DNA from: CAZZCP01 sp964653235
GTDB taxonomy: Bacteria; Bdellovibrionota; Bdellovibrionia; Bdellovibrionales; UBA840
NCBI GenBank assembly: GCA_964653235.1
Contig: CAZZCP010000051.1
Span: forward strand, 1 to 19,433
DNA length: 19,433 nt
Direction of reading: 5' to 3'
The translations under genes and the position numbers were made by a program. Positions 1 through 8,353 of this stretch are shown here, in pieces. How positions within the stretch are numbered: position 1 is the stretch's first letter; every line of letters begins with the position of its first letter. The notes beneath the pieces are model-generated. The model was given only the letters and a program-made list of their open reading frames with translations. It was not told the origin of the DNA and made no database searches.

Positions 1-2049
1 ACAAAATTCTATTTGCTCGCGCCCATTGTGCAGCAAAAAAAAGGCGAGTTTCAAAAAGAAATTCAAGCCTGGAAAAAACTCGGTTTTGTTAAAGCTCGTA
101 TTGACGGTGAAATAGTTGAACTTTCTGGCCTCAACAAACTTGCAAAGACCAAAGCACATGACATCGATATCATTGTCGATCAGCTCATCATGAAAAAAGA
201 CAAGCGTGATCGCATTCAAAAGAGCATCCAAAAAGCATTGCATGTTTCAAAGGGAAAACTCGCCGTTCAACTCTTAAATGGTGAAAGAACTCTTTACTCT
301 ATGAATGCCTCATGTCCAATCTGTTCATTCAGCATTGGAGAGCTCGACCCAAGGTTTTTTAGCTTCAACTCTCCAAAGGGTGCCTGCGAAGATTGCGAAG
401 GATTAGGTTATTATTATGTTGAGACCGATGAAGAAGAAGAGGTTTATAGTGTTTGCGAGAGCTGTGATGGCAAACGTTTAAAACCCGCCAGTCTTGCAGT
501 AAAACTAATTGGTAAAAATATTAATGAACTCTCAGAACTATCCGTTTTAGATCTCAAAGATTTTTTTGAAAAAAATGAATTCCCCAATAGCTTCGTTGCT
601 GAAAAGATCATCGGGCAAATCATAGAGCGAATTCAGTTTTTAATCAATGTTGGTACCTCTTATTTAAGTTTGAGCCGAACAACGAAAACTCTATCCGGCG
701 GAGAAGCTCAACGCATTCGACTTGCCACCCAATTGGGTTCGGCTCTAACCGGAGTACTTTATGTTTTAGATGAACCCAGCATTGGTCTTCACCCACATGA
801 TCATGAATTGCTGTTAGATGTAATTCGCAATCTGAAGAAAAGAAACAATACGATTTTAATGGTCGAGCATGATGAGGCCACCATTCGCTCTGCTGATTTT
901 GTTTTTGACTTGGGGCCTCGAGCCGGAAGACTGGGTGGAGAAATCATGGCCCAAGGTAGCCCGCAAGATATTGAGGCGTGCCCAAAAAGTTTAACCGGCC
1001 AGTACCTGAGCAAGAAAAAAAGCATTCCACTACCCAGCGAACGCCGCAAGGGCAATGGCAACTTTCTAGAACTCATCGGTGCCAGTGGCCACAATTTAAA
1101 AAATCTTGATTTAAAAATTCCGCTCGGAACTTTTATTGCCGTTACAGGAGTCAGCGGCTCTGGAAAATCAACTCTAATTATTGATACACTCTACCGGCAT
1201 TTAGCAAAGCACTTTTACCGAGCGCAGACAGAGCCGCAAAGTTTTCGAGAAATCAAAGGTCTTGAATACATTGACAAGATCATCGATATCAATCAAAAAC
1301 CCATCGGTAGAACACCTCGATCTACCCCAGCAACTTATGTTGATTTGTTTCCTTTGATTCGAAATGTTTTTGCCCAAGTACCCGAAGCACGCATTCGTGG
1401 TTTCAAACCGGGTCACTTTAGCTTTAACACCAAAGGGGGAAGATGCGAAACCTGCCAAGGTCAAGGCCAGGTAAAACTTGAGATGCACTTTCTTTCAAAT
1501 GTCTACGTACCTTGTGATTCTTGCATGGGCAAAAGATACAACCGTGAAACAATGAGTATTAAATATCGAGAAAAAGACATCGCACAGATTTTACAAATGA
1601 CGGTGGCTGAGGCTCTTGAGTTCTTTGAACACCACAAACAAATTCACCGCAAGCTCGATGTCCTAAACCGTGTTGGCCTAGATTATCTAACACTTGGCCA
1701 AGCAGCAACTTCTCTATCCGGCGGAGAAGCGCAAAGAATCAAACTTGCCAAAGAACTTTCAAAACGTTCTACCGGTAAAAGTTTGTATATTTTAGATGAA
1801 CCGACCACAGGACTTCACTTTGAAGATATCAGAAAGCTGGTTGAGCTTTTACAAGAACTCACTGATCAAGGAAACACCGTCATTGTCATTGAGCACAATC
1901 TCGATTTGATCAAAGCCTCAGACTATATCATCGACATGGGCCCTAAGGGCGGGAAAGATGGAGGTGAACTGGTTTACTCAGGACCTACCGACAAAATCAC
2001 TCGTGCAAAAAATAGTCTTACTGCCAAATATTTGAAGGAGCATCTTTAA
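1..2049 (+). CDS. uvrA: UvrA excinuclease ABC subunit A, 5'-truncated by window edge, lacking the insertion domain
   Basis: DNA-damage-sensing ABC ATPase of nucleotide excision repair, which works with UvrB. The frame is open from base 1, and residues before the first possible start (TTG at 13) still match UvrA, so the true start lies upstream. Numbering from base 1, the visible protein begins in the UvrB-binding domain (LAPIV, then ARIDGE). It continues with the Cys module CPIC 105-108 / CEDC 129-132, CESC 152-155, signature LSGGEAQR, Walker B LYVLDEP, the second Walker A GVSGSGKST, the canonical zinc finger CETC...CDSC, a second LSGGEAQR and LYILDEP. Only 19 residues separate C132 from C152. 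Standard UvrA carries an insertion domain of roughly 100 residues there, so the full protein should be about 830 rather than 940 aa. The stop overlaps the next start by one base (TAATG). Confidence 0.93.
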   Translation, partial: TKFYLLAPIVQQKKGEFQKEIQAWKKLGFVKARIDGEIVELSGLNKLAKTKAHDIDIIVDQLIMKKDKRDRIQKSIQKALHVSKGKLAVQLLNGERTLYSMNASCPICSFSIGELDPRFFSFNSPKGACEDCEGLGYYYVETDEEEEVYSVCESCDGKRLKPASLAVKLIGKNINELSELSVLDLKDFFEKNEFPNSFVAEKIIGQIIERIQFLINVGTSYLSLSRTTKTLSGGEAQRIRLATQLGSALTGVLYVLDEPSIGLHPHDHELLLDVIRNLKKRNNTILMVEHDEATIRSADFVFDLGPRAGRLGGEIMAQGSPQDIEACPKSLTGQYLSKKKSIPLPSERRKGNGNFLELIGASGHNLKNLDLKIPLGTFIAVTGVSGSGKSTLIIDTLYRHLAKHFYRAQTEPQSFREIKGLEYIDKIIDINQKPIGRTPRSTPATYVDLFPLIRNVFAQVPEARIRGFKPGHFSFNTKGGRCETCQGQGQVKLEMHFLSNVYVPCDSCMGKRYNRETMSIKYREKDIAQILQMTVAEALEFFEHHKQIHRKLDVLNRVGLDYLTLGQAATSLSGGEAQRIKLAKELSKRSTGKSLYILDEPTTGLHFEDIRKLVELLQELTDQGNTVIVIEHNLDLIKASDYIIDMGPKGGKDGGELVYSGPTDKITRAKNSLTAKYLKEHL

Positions 2050-4865
2050 TGAGTCAAATCTCACTCAGAGGCGTTAAACAAAACAATCTTAAAAACATAG
2101 ATGTTGATATTCCGATCGGCAAGCTGAGCATTGTCTGCGGCCCCAGTGGATCAGGAAAAAGCTCCCTCGCCTTTGAATCACTGTATGCAGAAGGCCAAAG
2201 ACGATATATCTCTTCTCTTTCAAACTACACCAAACAGTTTATCGGTGTAGCCAAAAAACCTGATATTGAAGAGGTCTACAATATCCCCCCGGCGCTTGCA
2301 ATAGAGCAAAAAAATAATATTCGCACATCACGTTCAACGGTTGGAACTACTACCGAAATCATTGATTATCTTCGTTTGCTCTACGAAAAAATTGGCAAGG
2401 CCTATTGCCCAGAACATGATGAGGTTTGTGAAAAGCAAAGTGTTTCAGAGGCCACAGAAAAAATTCTAAAGAGATTTACCGGAAAACGTGGATACCTGCT
2501 GGCTAAAATTTCAGCTTCTGGAAGAATCGAAAAAGACAAAAAACTGCATCGGCTTTTGTTGCAAGAAGGATACTTACGTATACTAGTGCCCCAACAAGAG
2601 ATACAAATTGAAGGTAAAAATCTGCAGCTAAATAATAACGAAATTATCGACATCAGTACAAAAGAATTTGTTCGCCAGGGTCTACCAGAACAAGAATTTT
2701 ACTTGGTCATAGATCGTTTGGCCTTTCAAGAAAAAGAGCGAGAAAGAATTTTTGAATCCATTATGACAGCCTATGATGCTGGAGTTACCTACGATAAAGA
2801 GCAGAATGTGCGAAATGCGTACTGCCTTACAACAGAGGGAGAGCTGCTGCTTTTGAGTGAAGAGCTCTCTTGCCCGCTCTGCGATTACACTCCCCCACCT
2901 ATCACTACCAAGTCACTCAACTTTAATAGCCCCGTTGGAGCTTGTAAGACCTGCAATGGCTTTGGTAATATTTTAGATATTGATGAAAAGAAGATTGTCC
3001 CCAATCCACATTTGAGCATTGAAGAAAACTGTGTTCAAGCCTTTAGCATGCCTTCAACCCAAGAAGACCAAGCGGAGCTTTTGCGCTTTTGCAAAAAATC
3101 GAAAATTTCGATCAAAAAACCTTGGAAAGATTTGCCAGACAAAGCCAAAAAAGAAATTTGGGAGGGCTCAGATCGTTTTTACGGGGTTCAAGGTTTTTTT
3201 GCTTATTTAGAACAAAAAAAATACAAGATGCATGTCCGCATTTTTTTAACCCGCTATAAATCGCCTTTTCAATGTCCATCTTGTAAAGGTTCAAGACTAA
3301 ACGAATACGCCAATCAAATTCGAATCCACAAAAAAAGCATTGTTGATTTGTGCCGTATGACAATTGAAGAGCTCTATGATTTCTTTCAAAATACCAAGTT
3401 CAAAAAGAGTGAAAATGCAGCTGCCCGAGAAGTGATTCAACAATTGAAAGATCGCTTGCAGTATTTGCTCGATGTTGGAGTACATTACTTGAGCTTAGAT
3501 CGTGAAAGCAAAAGTTTATCTGGTGGTGAGTTTCAAAGAATACAGCTTGCAAAACAATTGGGCATGGGCCTATCACAAACTCTATATGTTTTGGATGAGC
3601 CGACGGTGGGTCTGCACCCAAGGGATAATTTAAGATTGATTGAAGTGATCAAAAACATTCAGAAGCTAGGAAATACTGTGGTGGTGGTTGAGCATGATCG
3701 TGATTTTATCGAAAACGCTGATCATATCTTAGAGCTTGGACCTGGGTCGGGTTATTTGGGCGGAGAGTTAATGTACGCAGGTTCTTTTATTGATTTTAAA
3801 AAGAATAAACAGTCTTTAACGAATTCTTATTTAGAGGTCGCCAAGCTAAAGCTTAAGGCCAAAAGAAAGACTCCAAAAAACTACAAAAACTTTTTAGAGC
3901 TAAAAGAAGCAAGTGGTAACAATCTAAAAAATGTTGATTTAAAAATCCCTCTTCAAAGATTGGTTTGCATCACCGGAGTGAGTGGTTCAGGAAAATCAAC
4001 ATTAATTTCAAACACCCTATACCCTGCTTTAGTGAATGAGCTTAAAATCGATTCAAAGAGCTCTTTGCCATACAAAGAACTCAAGGGATTTGATAGCATC
4101 GACAATGTTCAACTTTTAGATCAATCTCCGGTAGGCAAGTCAGCGAGATCAAATGCCGTAACTTACTTAAAAGTCTATGATATCATTCGCAAAATCTTTG
4201 CCTCGCAAAAAGAAGCCAAGGCCAAAAAGTATAGTGCCGGCACATTTAGTTTAAACGTAGAAGGCGGTAGATGCCCAGACTGCCAAGGTCTGGGCTTTCA
4301 AGAAATTGATATGGTTTTCATGGACAATATCATGCTCACTTGCGAAACCTGTAAGGGCAAGCGTTTTCAAGATGAAGTGCTTGAAGTACGCTACCAAGGT
4401 AAAAATATATATGAAGTTTTAAAACTCACCGTGGCCGAGGCAATGAATTTTTTTACCGATTATCCTAATATTCGCAATCAACTCTCATTTCTCAAAGAAG
4501 TAGGTCTTGATTATATTCAACTCGGTCAGAGCACCAGTACTTTTAGCGGCGGAGAAACCCAGAGATTAAAAATTGCACGCGAGCTGAGTAAAGCAAAACT
4601 CAAAAACAATCTCTATATTTTAGATGAACCAACTACTGGACTACATTTTCGCGAGGTTGATCTTTTGATGAAGGTTTTGCACAAATTGGTCGATGCCGGA
4701 AACAGCATTCTGGTTATAGAACACAATATGGAAGTCATTCGAGAATGCGATTATCTGGTTGATATTGGGCCCGAAGCAGGGCATAAAGGTGGCAATATAT
4801 TGTTTCAGGGCCCCATAGAAGAGATTCTAAATGTCAAAGAGAGTAAAACAGCCCCATTTTTATAG
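2049..4865 (+). CDS. Second, divergent UvrA-family ATPase (UvrA paralog)
   Basis: A complete 938-aa UvrA-type tandem ABC ATPase, normal length for the family. Visible motifs: Walker A GPSGSGKSS at 31-39 (most UvrA have GLSGSGKSS), the family stretch YAEGQRRYISSLS, a UvrB-binding-domain-like region about 120-265, Cys pairs CPLC 275 / CKTC 299, an intact insertion domain about 303-408, CPSC 409, signatures LSGGEFQR 490 and FSGGETQR 832, Walker B glutamates at LYVLDEP 512 and LYILDEP 855, Walker A2 643-651, and zinc finger CPDC 742 / CETC 765. The region around DQSPVGKSARSN is less canonical than the same place in the upstream copy (GRTPRST). Translational coupling to the first uvrA is likely. 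Whether it pairs with UvrB, forms a heterodimer with its neighbour or acts in drug tolerance cannot be told from sequence. Confidence 0.92.
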   Translation: MSQISLRGVKQNNLKNIDVDIPIGKLSIVCGPSGSGKSSLAFESLYAEGQRRYISSLSNYTKQFIGVAKKPDIEEVYNIPPALAIEQKNNIRTSRSTVGTTTEIIDYLRLLYEKIGKAYCPEHDEVCEKQSVSEATEKILKRFTGKRGYLLAKISASGRIEKDKKLHRLLLQEGYLRILVPQQEIQIEGKNLQLNNNEIIDISTKEFVRQGLPEQEFYLVIDRLAFQEKERERIFESIMTAYDAGVTYDKEQNVRNAYCLTTEGELLLLSEELSCPLCDYTPPPITTKSLNFNSPVGACKTCNGFGNILDIDEKKIVPNPHLSIEENCVQAFSMPSTQEDQAELLRFCKKSKISIKKPWKDLPDKAKKEIWEGSDRFYGVQGFFAYLEQKKYKMHVRIFLTRYKSPFQCPSCKGSRLNEYANQIRIHKKSIVDLCRMTIEELYDFFQNTKFKKSENAAAREVIQQLKDRLQYLLDVGVHYLSLDRESKSLSGGEFQRIQLAKQLGMGLSQTLYVLDEPTVGLHPRDNLRLIEVIKNIQKLGNTVVVVEHDRDFIENADHILELGPGSGYLGGELMYAGSFIDFKKNKQSLTNSYLEVAKLKLKAKRKTPKNYKNFLELKEASGNNLKNVDLKIPLQRLVCITGVSGSGKSTLISNTLYPALVNELKIDSKSSLPYKELKGFDSIDNVQLLDQSPVGKSARSNAVTYLKVYDIIRKIFASQKEAKAKKYSAGTFSLNVEGGRCPDCQGLGFQEIDMVFMDNIMLTCETCKGKRFQDEVLEVRYQGKNIYEVLKLTVAEAMNFFTDYPNIRNQLSFLKEVGLDYIQLGQSTSTFSGGETQRLKIARELSKAKLKNNLYILDEPTTGLHFREVDLLMKVLHKLVDAGNSILVIEHNMEVIRECDYLVDIGPEAGHKGGNILFQGPIEEILNVKESKTAPFL

Positions 4866-4874
4866 GTTTTACCA

Positions 4875-5240
4875 ATGTATAGTGAACTTAAAATCAACCC
4901 CATTCGTGTATTTGTAAGCCTTGGTTGCGGAGCCGATGAGAGGGCCAATCCCCAAGAAGTTCAAATTGGCTTGAATTTAAAATTTGCCAGCCCTCCTGTA
5001 GGCTGCAGTACCGATGATATAAAAGATACGATATGCTATCGAGACCTTGCAGAGACGATCTATGGAATCGCCAAGAGCCAAGAGTTTCGTTTGATCGAAC
5101 ATTTGGCGCACAAAGTTTTTATAAGCCTGAAAGAAAAGTATCCCGAAGTAAAAATGCGTCTTGATGCCAAGAAAGTGCATCCTCCGCATGAGCTCTTAGC
5201 TGGTGGTTTAAACTTTATTTACGGAGACCTTGAGTATTGA
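4875..5240 (+). CDS. folB: Dihydroneopterin aldolase FolB
   Basis: Folate-pathway enzyme that cleaves 7,8-dihydroneopterin to 6-hydroxymethyl-7,8-dihydropterin and glycolaldehyde. The 121-aa length is normal for this cytosolic oligomeric enzyme. It shows the expected layout: Glu28 in NPQEVQIGL, a DTICYRDLAETI segment with Tyr55, FRLIEHLA with Glu75, and the lysine pair near 99-100 before a Pro-rich turn (AKKVHPPHEL). Assignment is supported by the next gene encoding the following two pathway steps. The ATG lies 10 nt after the uvrA paralog stop without a strong Shine-Dalgarno sequence, consistent with read-through translation in an operon. Its end overlaps the TTG start of the folK-folP fusion. 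Confidence 0.85.
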   Translation: MYSELKINPIRVFVSLGCGADERANPQEVQIGLNLKFASPPVGCSTDDIKDTICYRDLAETIYGIAKSQEFRLIEHLAHKVFISLKEKYPEVKMRLDAKKVHPPHELLAGGLNFIYGDLEY

Positions 5241-6466
5241 TTCTTTTAGGATTGGGATCAAATCTTGATAAGCCACAAGAGCAGCTTAAATTATCTCACC
5301 TTAAGCTCGAACAAAAATCGATTCGCATTCTAAATACCAGTTACTCTTATCAAAACCCTGCTTTTTTAAAGCTAGATGCTCCTAATGAGTGGCAAAAGAA
5401 TTTTGTCAACCAAGTGCTTTCGGTTGAATTTGCTGGCAATGCTTCCCAGCTTTTGCAAGCTTGCAAACAAGTCGAAAATGAAATGGGCCGGCAAGAAGAT
5501 ATGACATGGGGACCAAGGCCGATTGACATAGATATCTTGTATTTTCACGGACAAATAATAGAAACTGATGAATTGAAAATTCCTCATCCTGGTTTTTTAA
5601 AAAGACATTTTGTTTTGGCACCTGCTATTGATATTGCTCCTCACTTAGTTGTTGATGACAAAAAATTAATCCAGCACTATCGCTCTTTAAAGCGAGGATT
5701 GAGTAAATGGATGGGCATTATCAATCTTACTCCTGATTCCTTTTCTGATGGAGGAAGCTTCGCTAATGTTGATGCTGCCCTGAATAGAATTGATCAACTG
5801 ATTCATGATGGAGCGCATATTATCGATTTGGGAGCAGAGTCGACCAGACCTGGAGCTGAAGTCTTAAATCATCAACAAGAGTGGCAAAGGCTTGAACCTA
5901 TTTTAAAGAATCTAGATCTAAAAACCGCTAGCTTTAGTATAGATACCTACCACCCCGAAACAGCTGAGAAAGCTATTGAGATGGGAGTAAAGATCATCAA
6001 TGATGTGGGTGGATTGCAAAACCAAAGAATGAAAGAAGTTTTTAAACAATCTGATGTTACATTTGTGTGTATGCATCAATTGGGCTTACCTGCTGATCCG
6101 AACATGATTTTAAAAGAGCATCCAATAGAGCAAGTCTACCACTTCTTTGAAGAGATTCTTACTTTTGGCAAAGAGAGATTGTGGCTCGACCCTGGGATTG
6201 GTTTTGGTAAGTCTGCCGTGCATTCTCGCTATCTTATCGCATCATTGGACAGATTTTTTGACTTCGACCTCCCCCTTGTTGTGGGCCACTCCAGAAAGTC
6301 TTTTATGAAAGGTATTACTGCTGAGCCTGCAGAAAATAGAGACTTAGAGACTGTTGCAATTAGTATGATATTAGAGCAAAAAAAAGTAGATGTGATTCGC
6401 GTTCATGATGTTCAATCTCATATTCGTGCTAGCCTTATGCAAAATTCTGTGGAGACTTGCTTTTGA
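5237..6466 (+). CDS. folKP: Bifunctional HPPK-DHPS (FolK-FolP fusion)
   Basis: Fusion of 6-hydroxymethyl-dihydropterin pyrophosphokinase and dihydropteroate synthase, which makes dihydropteroate from the FolB product and p-aminobenzoate. Residues 1-145 are HPPK: GLGSNL at the N-terminus, WGPRPIDIDIL at 91-101 with the Mg-binding aspartates, and HPGFLKRHFVLAP. From about 158 DHPS begins: INLTPDSFSDGG 162-173, LGAESTRPGA, IDTY, INDVGG 254-259, DPGIGFGK, GHSRKSF 350-356 and RVHDV 388-392, all core pterin/pABA motifs. The start is TTG inside the folB stop (TTGA). It gives a protein starting directly at the HPPK beta-strand, and no better ATG exists. The stop overlaps the folC start by one base. 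Fused FolKP is known in some bacteria and eukaryotes; separate genes are commoner. Confidence 0.92.
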   Translation: MILLGLGSNLDKPQEQLKLSHLKLEQKSIRILNTSYSYQNPAFLKLDAPNEWQKNFVNQVLSVEFAGNASQLLQACKQVENEMGRQEDMTWGPRPIDIDILYFHGQIIETDELKIPHPGFLKRHFVLAPAIDIAPHLVVDDKKLIQHYRSLKRGLSKWMGIINLTPDSFSDGGSFANVDAALNRIDQLIHDGAHIIDLGAESTRPGAEVLNHQQEWQRLEPILKNLDLKTASFSIDTYHPETAEKAIEMGVKIINDVGGLQNQRMKEVFKQSDVTFVCMHQLGLPADPNMILKEHPIEQVYHFFEEILTFGKERLWLDPGIGFGKSAVHSRYLIASLDRFFDFDLPLVVGHSRKSFMKGITAEPAENRDLETVAISMILEQKKVDVIRVHDVQSHIRASLMQNSVETCF

Positions 6467-7659
6467 TGAAATATCAAGAAGTTGTTGCTCGCATTGAAGA
6501 AATTCCTATGATGCCTACAAGGGCTCCCAATCTTGAACCGATGTTACAAGCTCTAAATGATTTAGCTCTTTCTTTTGAGGCAGAAAAGATCATTTTAATC
6601 GCCGGAACCAATGGCAAAGGCTCAACCGCAAAAACATTGGCAACATTTTTAGAAAAACAAAATCTTAGTGTGGGATTTTATTGTTCTCCTCACTTGCTTA
6701 GCATTCGCGAGAGAATTCAGGTCAATGGCCAATGGATTACGCAAGAAGATTTTGTCACGGCCTACCAAGAACTCAAAAACAAGACTGCTGTTCATTTAAG
6801 TCATTTTGAAATCCTAACCGCAATGATGGCCATTCACTTTTCAAAATCACAACTCGATTACTGGGTTTTAGAAGTCGGAATGGGGGGATTGTGGGATGCG
6901 ACCAATGCCATTCCCCATAAAACATCAGCAATTGCCAAACTTGGCTTTGACCACCAAGAATTTCTTGGCAACAGCATACAAGAAATTGCCGCCAATAAGT
7001 TTGGAATCATTCACGGTAACAACCATGTCGTTGTCGGGCCTATGCCCAAAGAAGTAGAGTCTTTGCTATTCGAAAAAACAGTCCATTCTAAACTCTTTCG
7101 TGCCGATACACCTGAATACAAAGTTTATAAAAATGCTTTGAAGCCTCGATACACACTCAAAGGCTATGATATGGCCCTGCCTGGTTATCGAGCTGCCGAA
7201 AACTCTATGCTTGCCTTAAAGATTTTTGAAAGTCTCGGTTTTAAGAGCGAGCAAGCACTCCCCTATTTAAAAGATGTCGATTGGCCAGCAAGAATGAGCC
7301 ATCTCAAAGAGAATATTTTTATCTCTGCTGATCACAACCCCCAAGGCTTACAAAGCCTCAAAGAATTGCTCGAAGATTATGAGTACAGTCAAATTCATAT
7401 ACTCTTTGCTTGCAGTCAGGGACGAAACCCAAAAGAAATGCTGTCGATTTTAAATACTATCCCGAGATCTAAACTCTATTTGAGTGAATCGAATTTTCGT
7501 TCTCTGAAAGTGGCGGAGTGGCCCGCAGATCTTAAAGCCAATTTTGAATGGTCTGAAAAAGATGCTCATAAAGCTCTTCAGAGAATTGAATCACAGCCGC
7601 AAGATATGGTTTTGATTACAGGATCAATCTATTTTGCAAGTTTGTTTTTACAAGTTTAA
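6466..7659 (+). CDS. folC: FolC-type dihydrofolate synthase / folylpolyglutamate synthase
   Basis: Mur-ligase-fold ATP enzyme that adds glutamate to dihydropteroate and/or tetrahydrofolate. The ATG at 6466 overlaps the previous stop (TGATG) and is preferred over a TTG nine bases upstream, giving 397 aa, slightly short for FolC. Motifs: P-loop AGTNGKGSTAKT near 46-58, SPHLLSIRERI, EVGMGGLWDATN, and GFDHQEFLGNSIQEIAANKFGII, which contains the lysine that is carbamylated in the family. SADHNPQG sits where FolC usually has a D-AHNP motif. Last gene of the folate block; its 3' end overlaps convergent udk by 12 nt. Whether it has both activities or only one cannot be decided. Confidence 0.88.
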   Translation: MKYQEVVARIEEIPMMPTRAPNLEPMLQALNDLALSFEAEKIILIAGTNGKGSTAKTLATFLEKQNLSVGFYCSPHLLSIRERIQVNGQWITQEDFVTAYQELKNKTAVHLSHFEILTAMMAIHFSKSQLDYWVLEVGMGGLWDATNAIPHKTSAIAKLGFDHQEFLGNSIQEIAANKFGIIHGNNHVVVGPMPKEVESLLFEKTVHSKLFRADTPEYKVYKNALKPRYTLKGYDMALPGYRAAENSMLALKIFESLGFKSEQALPYLKDVDWPARMSHLKENIFISADHNPQGLQSLKELLEDYEYSQIHILFACSQGRNPKEMLSILNTIPRSKLYLSESNFRSLKVAEWPADLKANFEWSEKDAHKALQRIESQPQDMVLITGSIYFASLFLQV

Positions 7660-8265
7660 GTTTTCTAAGATTTGATCAACTTGTACATTGAGCTCGATTT
7701 CACCATCAACCAAAACATCTGCATTTTTATTCGACGGCTCTACCACCACGTCATGCATTGGCTTTACAGTTTCGGCAAATTGTTCTTCTACGCTTTTTTT
7801 GCTGCGGCCCCTCTCAGCTATGTCTCTTTTTAAACGCCGACAAAAACGAACTGTCTCAGTGACTTCAATATAAACTTTTGAATCGAAAAACTCTAAGAGC
7901 TCGGGCTGACTCAAAATCAAAGTGCCATCGACAATGACCAAGCCCTTACCAAAGATTCTTTGGGTTTTCGGAAGCCTCTGGTGTTGAACAAAATCATAGA
8001 CAGGAACATCTACTGATTTTCCTTCTTTAAGATCTATCAGATGTTGCTTAAGTAAAGAGAAATCAAGAGATTCAGGGTCATCAAAATTGACTTTGAGTCC
8101 TTCTTCACGAATCTGTTTGCTAAAGTCTTTGTAGTAAGAGTCTTGCCCTAAAACTTCGCAGCGCTCATAACCCAGTTTTTGGCAAATGAGATTCGCAAGT
8201 GTGGTTTTACCGGCTCCACTGCCGCCGGCAATTGCTAAAATTTTAACTTGTGGGGAATGAGTCAT
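7648..8265 (-). CDS. udk: Uridine kinase-like P-loop nucleoside kinase
   Basis: Phosphorylates uridine/cytidine to UMP/CMP in pyrimidine salvage. The 205-aa product from ATG 8265 has P-loop GGSGAGKTT at 14-22, GQDSYYKD with the substrate-binding Asp/Tyr, NFDDPESLDFSLL, PVYDFVQHQR, a Walker-B-like VIVDGTLIL and the lid segment RRLKRDIAERGRS, in the order seen in uridine kinases. An in-frame extension to 8316 exists, but the shorter start puts the protein onset at the normal place before the first beta-strand. The start at 8265 has a GGxxAT-like upstream region, not a strong Shine-Dalgarno sequence. It is convergent with folC (12-nt overlap) and divergent from the MFS gene. Phosphoribulokinase-family relatives are the main alternative. 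Confidence 0.85.
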   Translation of the reverse strand: MTHSPQVKILAIAGGSGAGKTTLANLICQKLGYERCEVLGQDSYYKDFSKQIREEGLKVNFDDPESLDFSLLKQHLIDLKEGKSVDVPVYDFVQHQRLPKTQRIFGKGLVIVDGTLILSQPELLEFFDSKVYIEVTETVRFCRRLKRDIAERGRSKKSVEEQFAETVKPMHDVVVEPSNKNADVLVDGEIELNVQVDQILENLNL

Positions 8266-8353
8266 TGCGACAAAACCTAAAGAAAAACTTTCAGGAATGC
8301 AAGAAACAAAATGCAAACTTTACTTTTGCAAGCGCAGTCATTAGCATGCCGCT
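8266..8353. promoter_or_regulatory. Divergent udk/MFS control region with a small dyad
   Basis: This 88-nt spacer must hold both outward promoters. It contains a symmetric element, TGCAAA at 8312-8317 and TTTGCA at 8325-8330 separated by 7 nt, which could be an operator. No confident -35/-10 pair was recognised, and the MFS ATG lacks a Shine-Dalgarno sequence. Confidence 0.3.
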
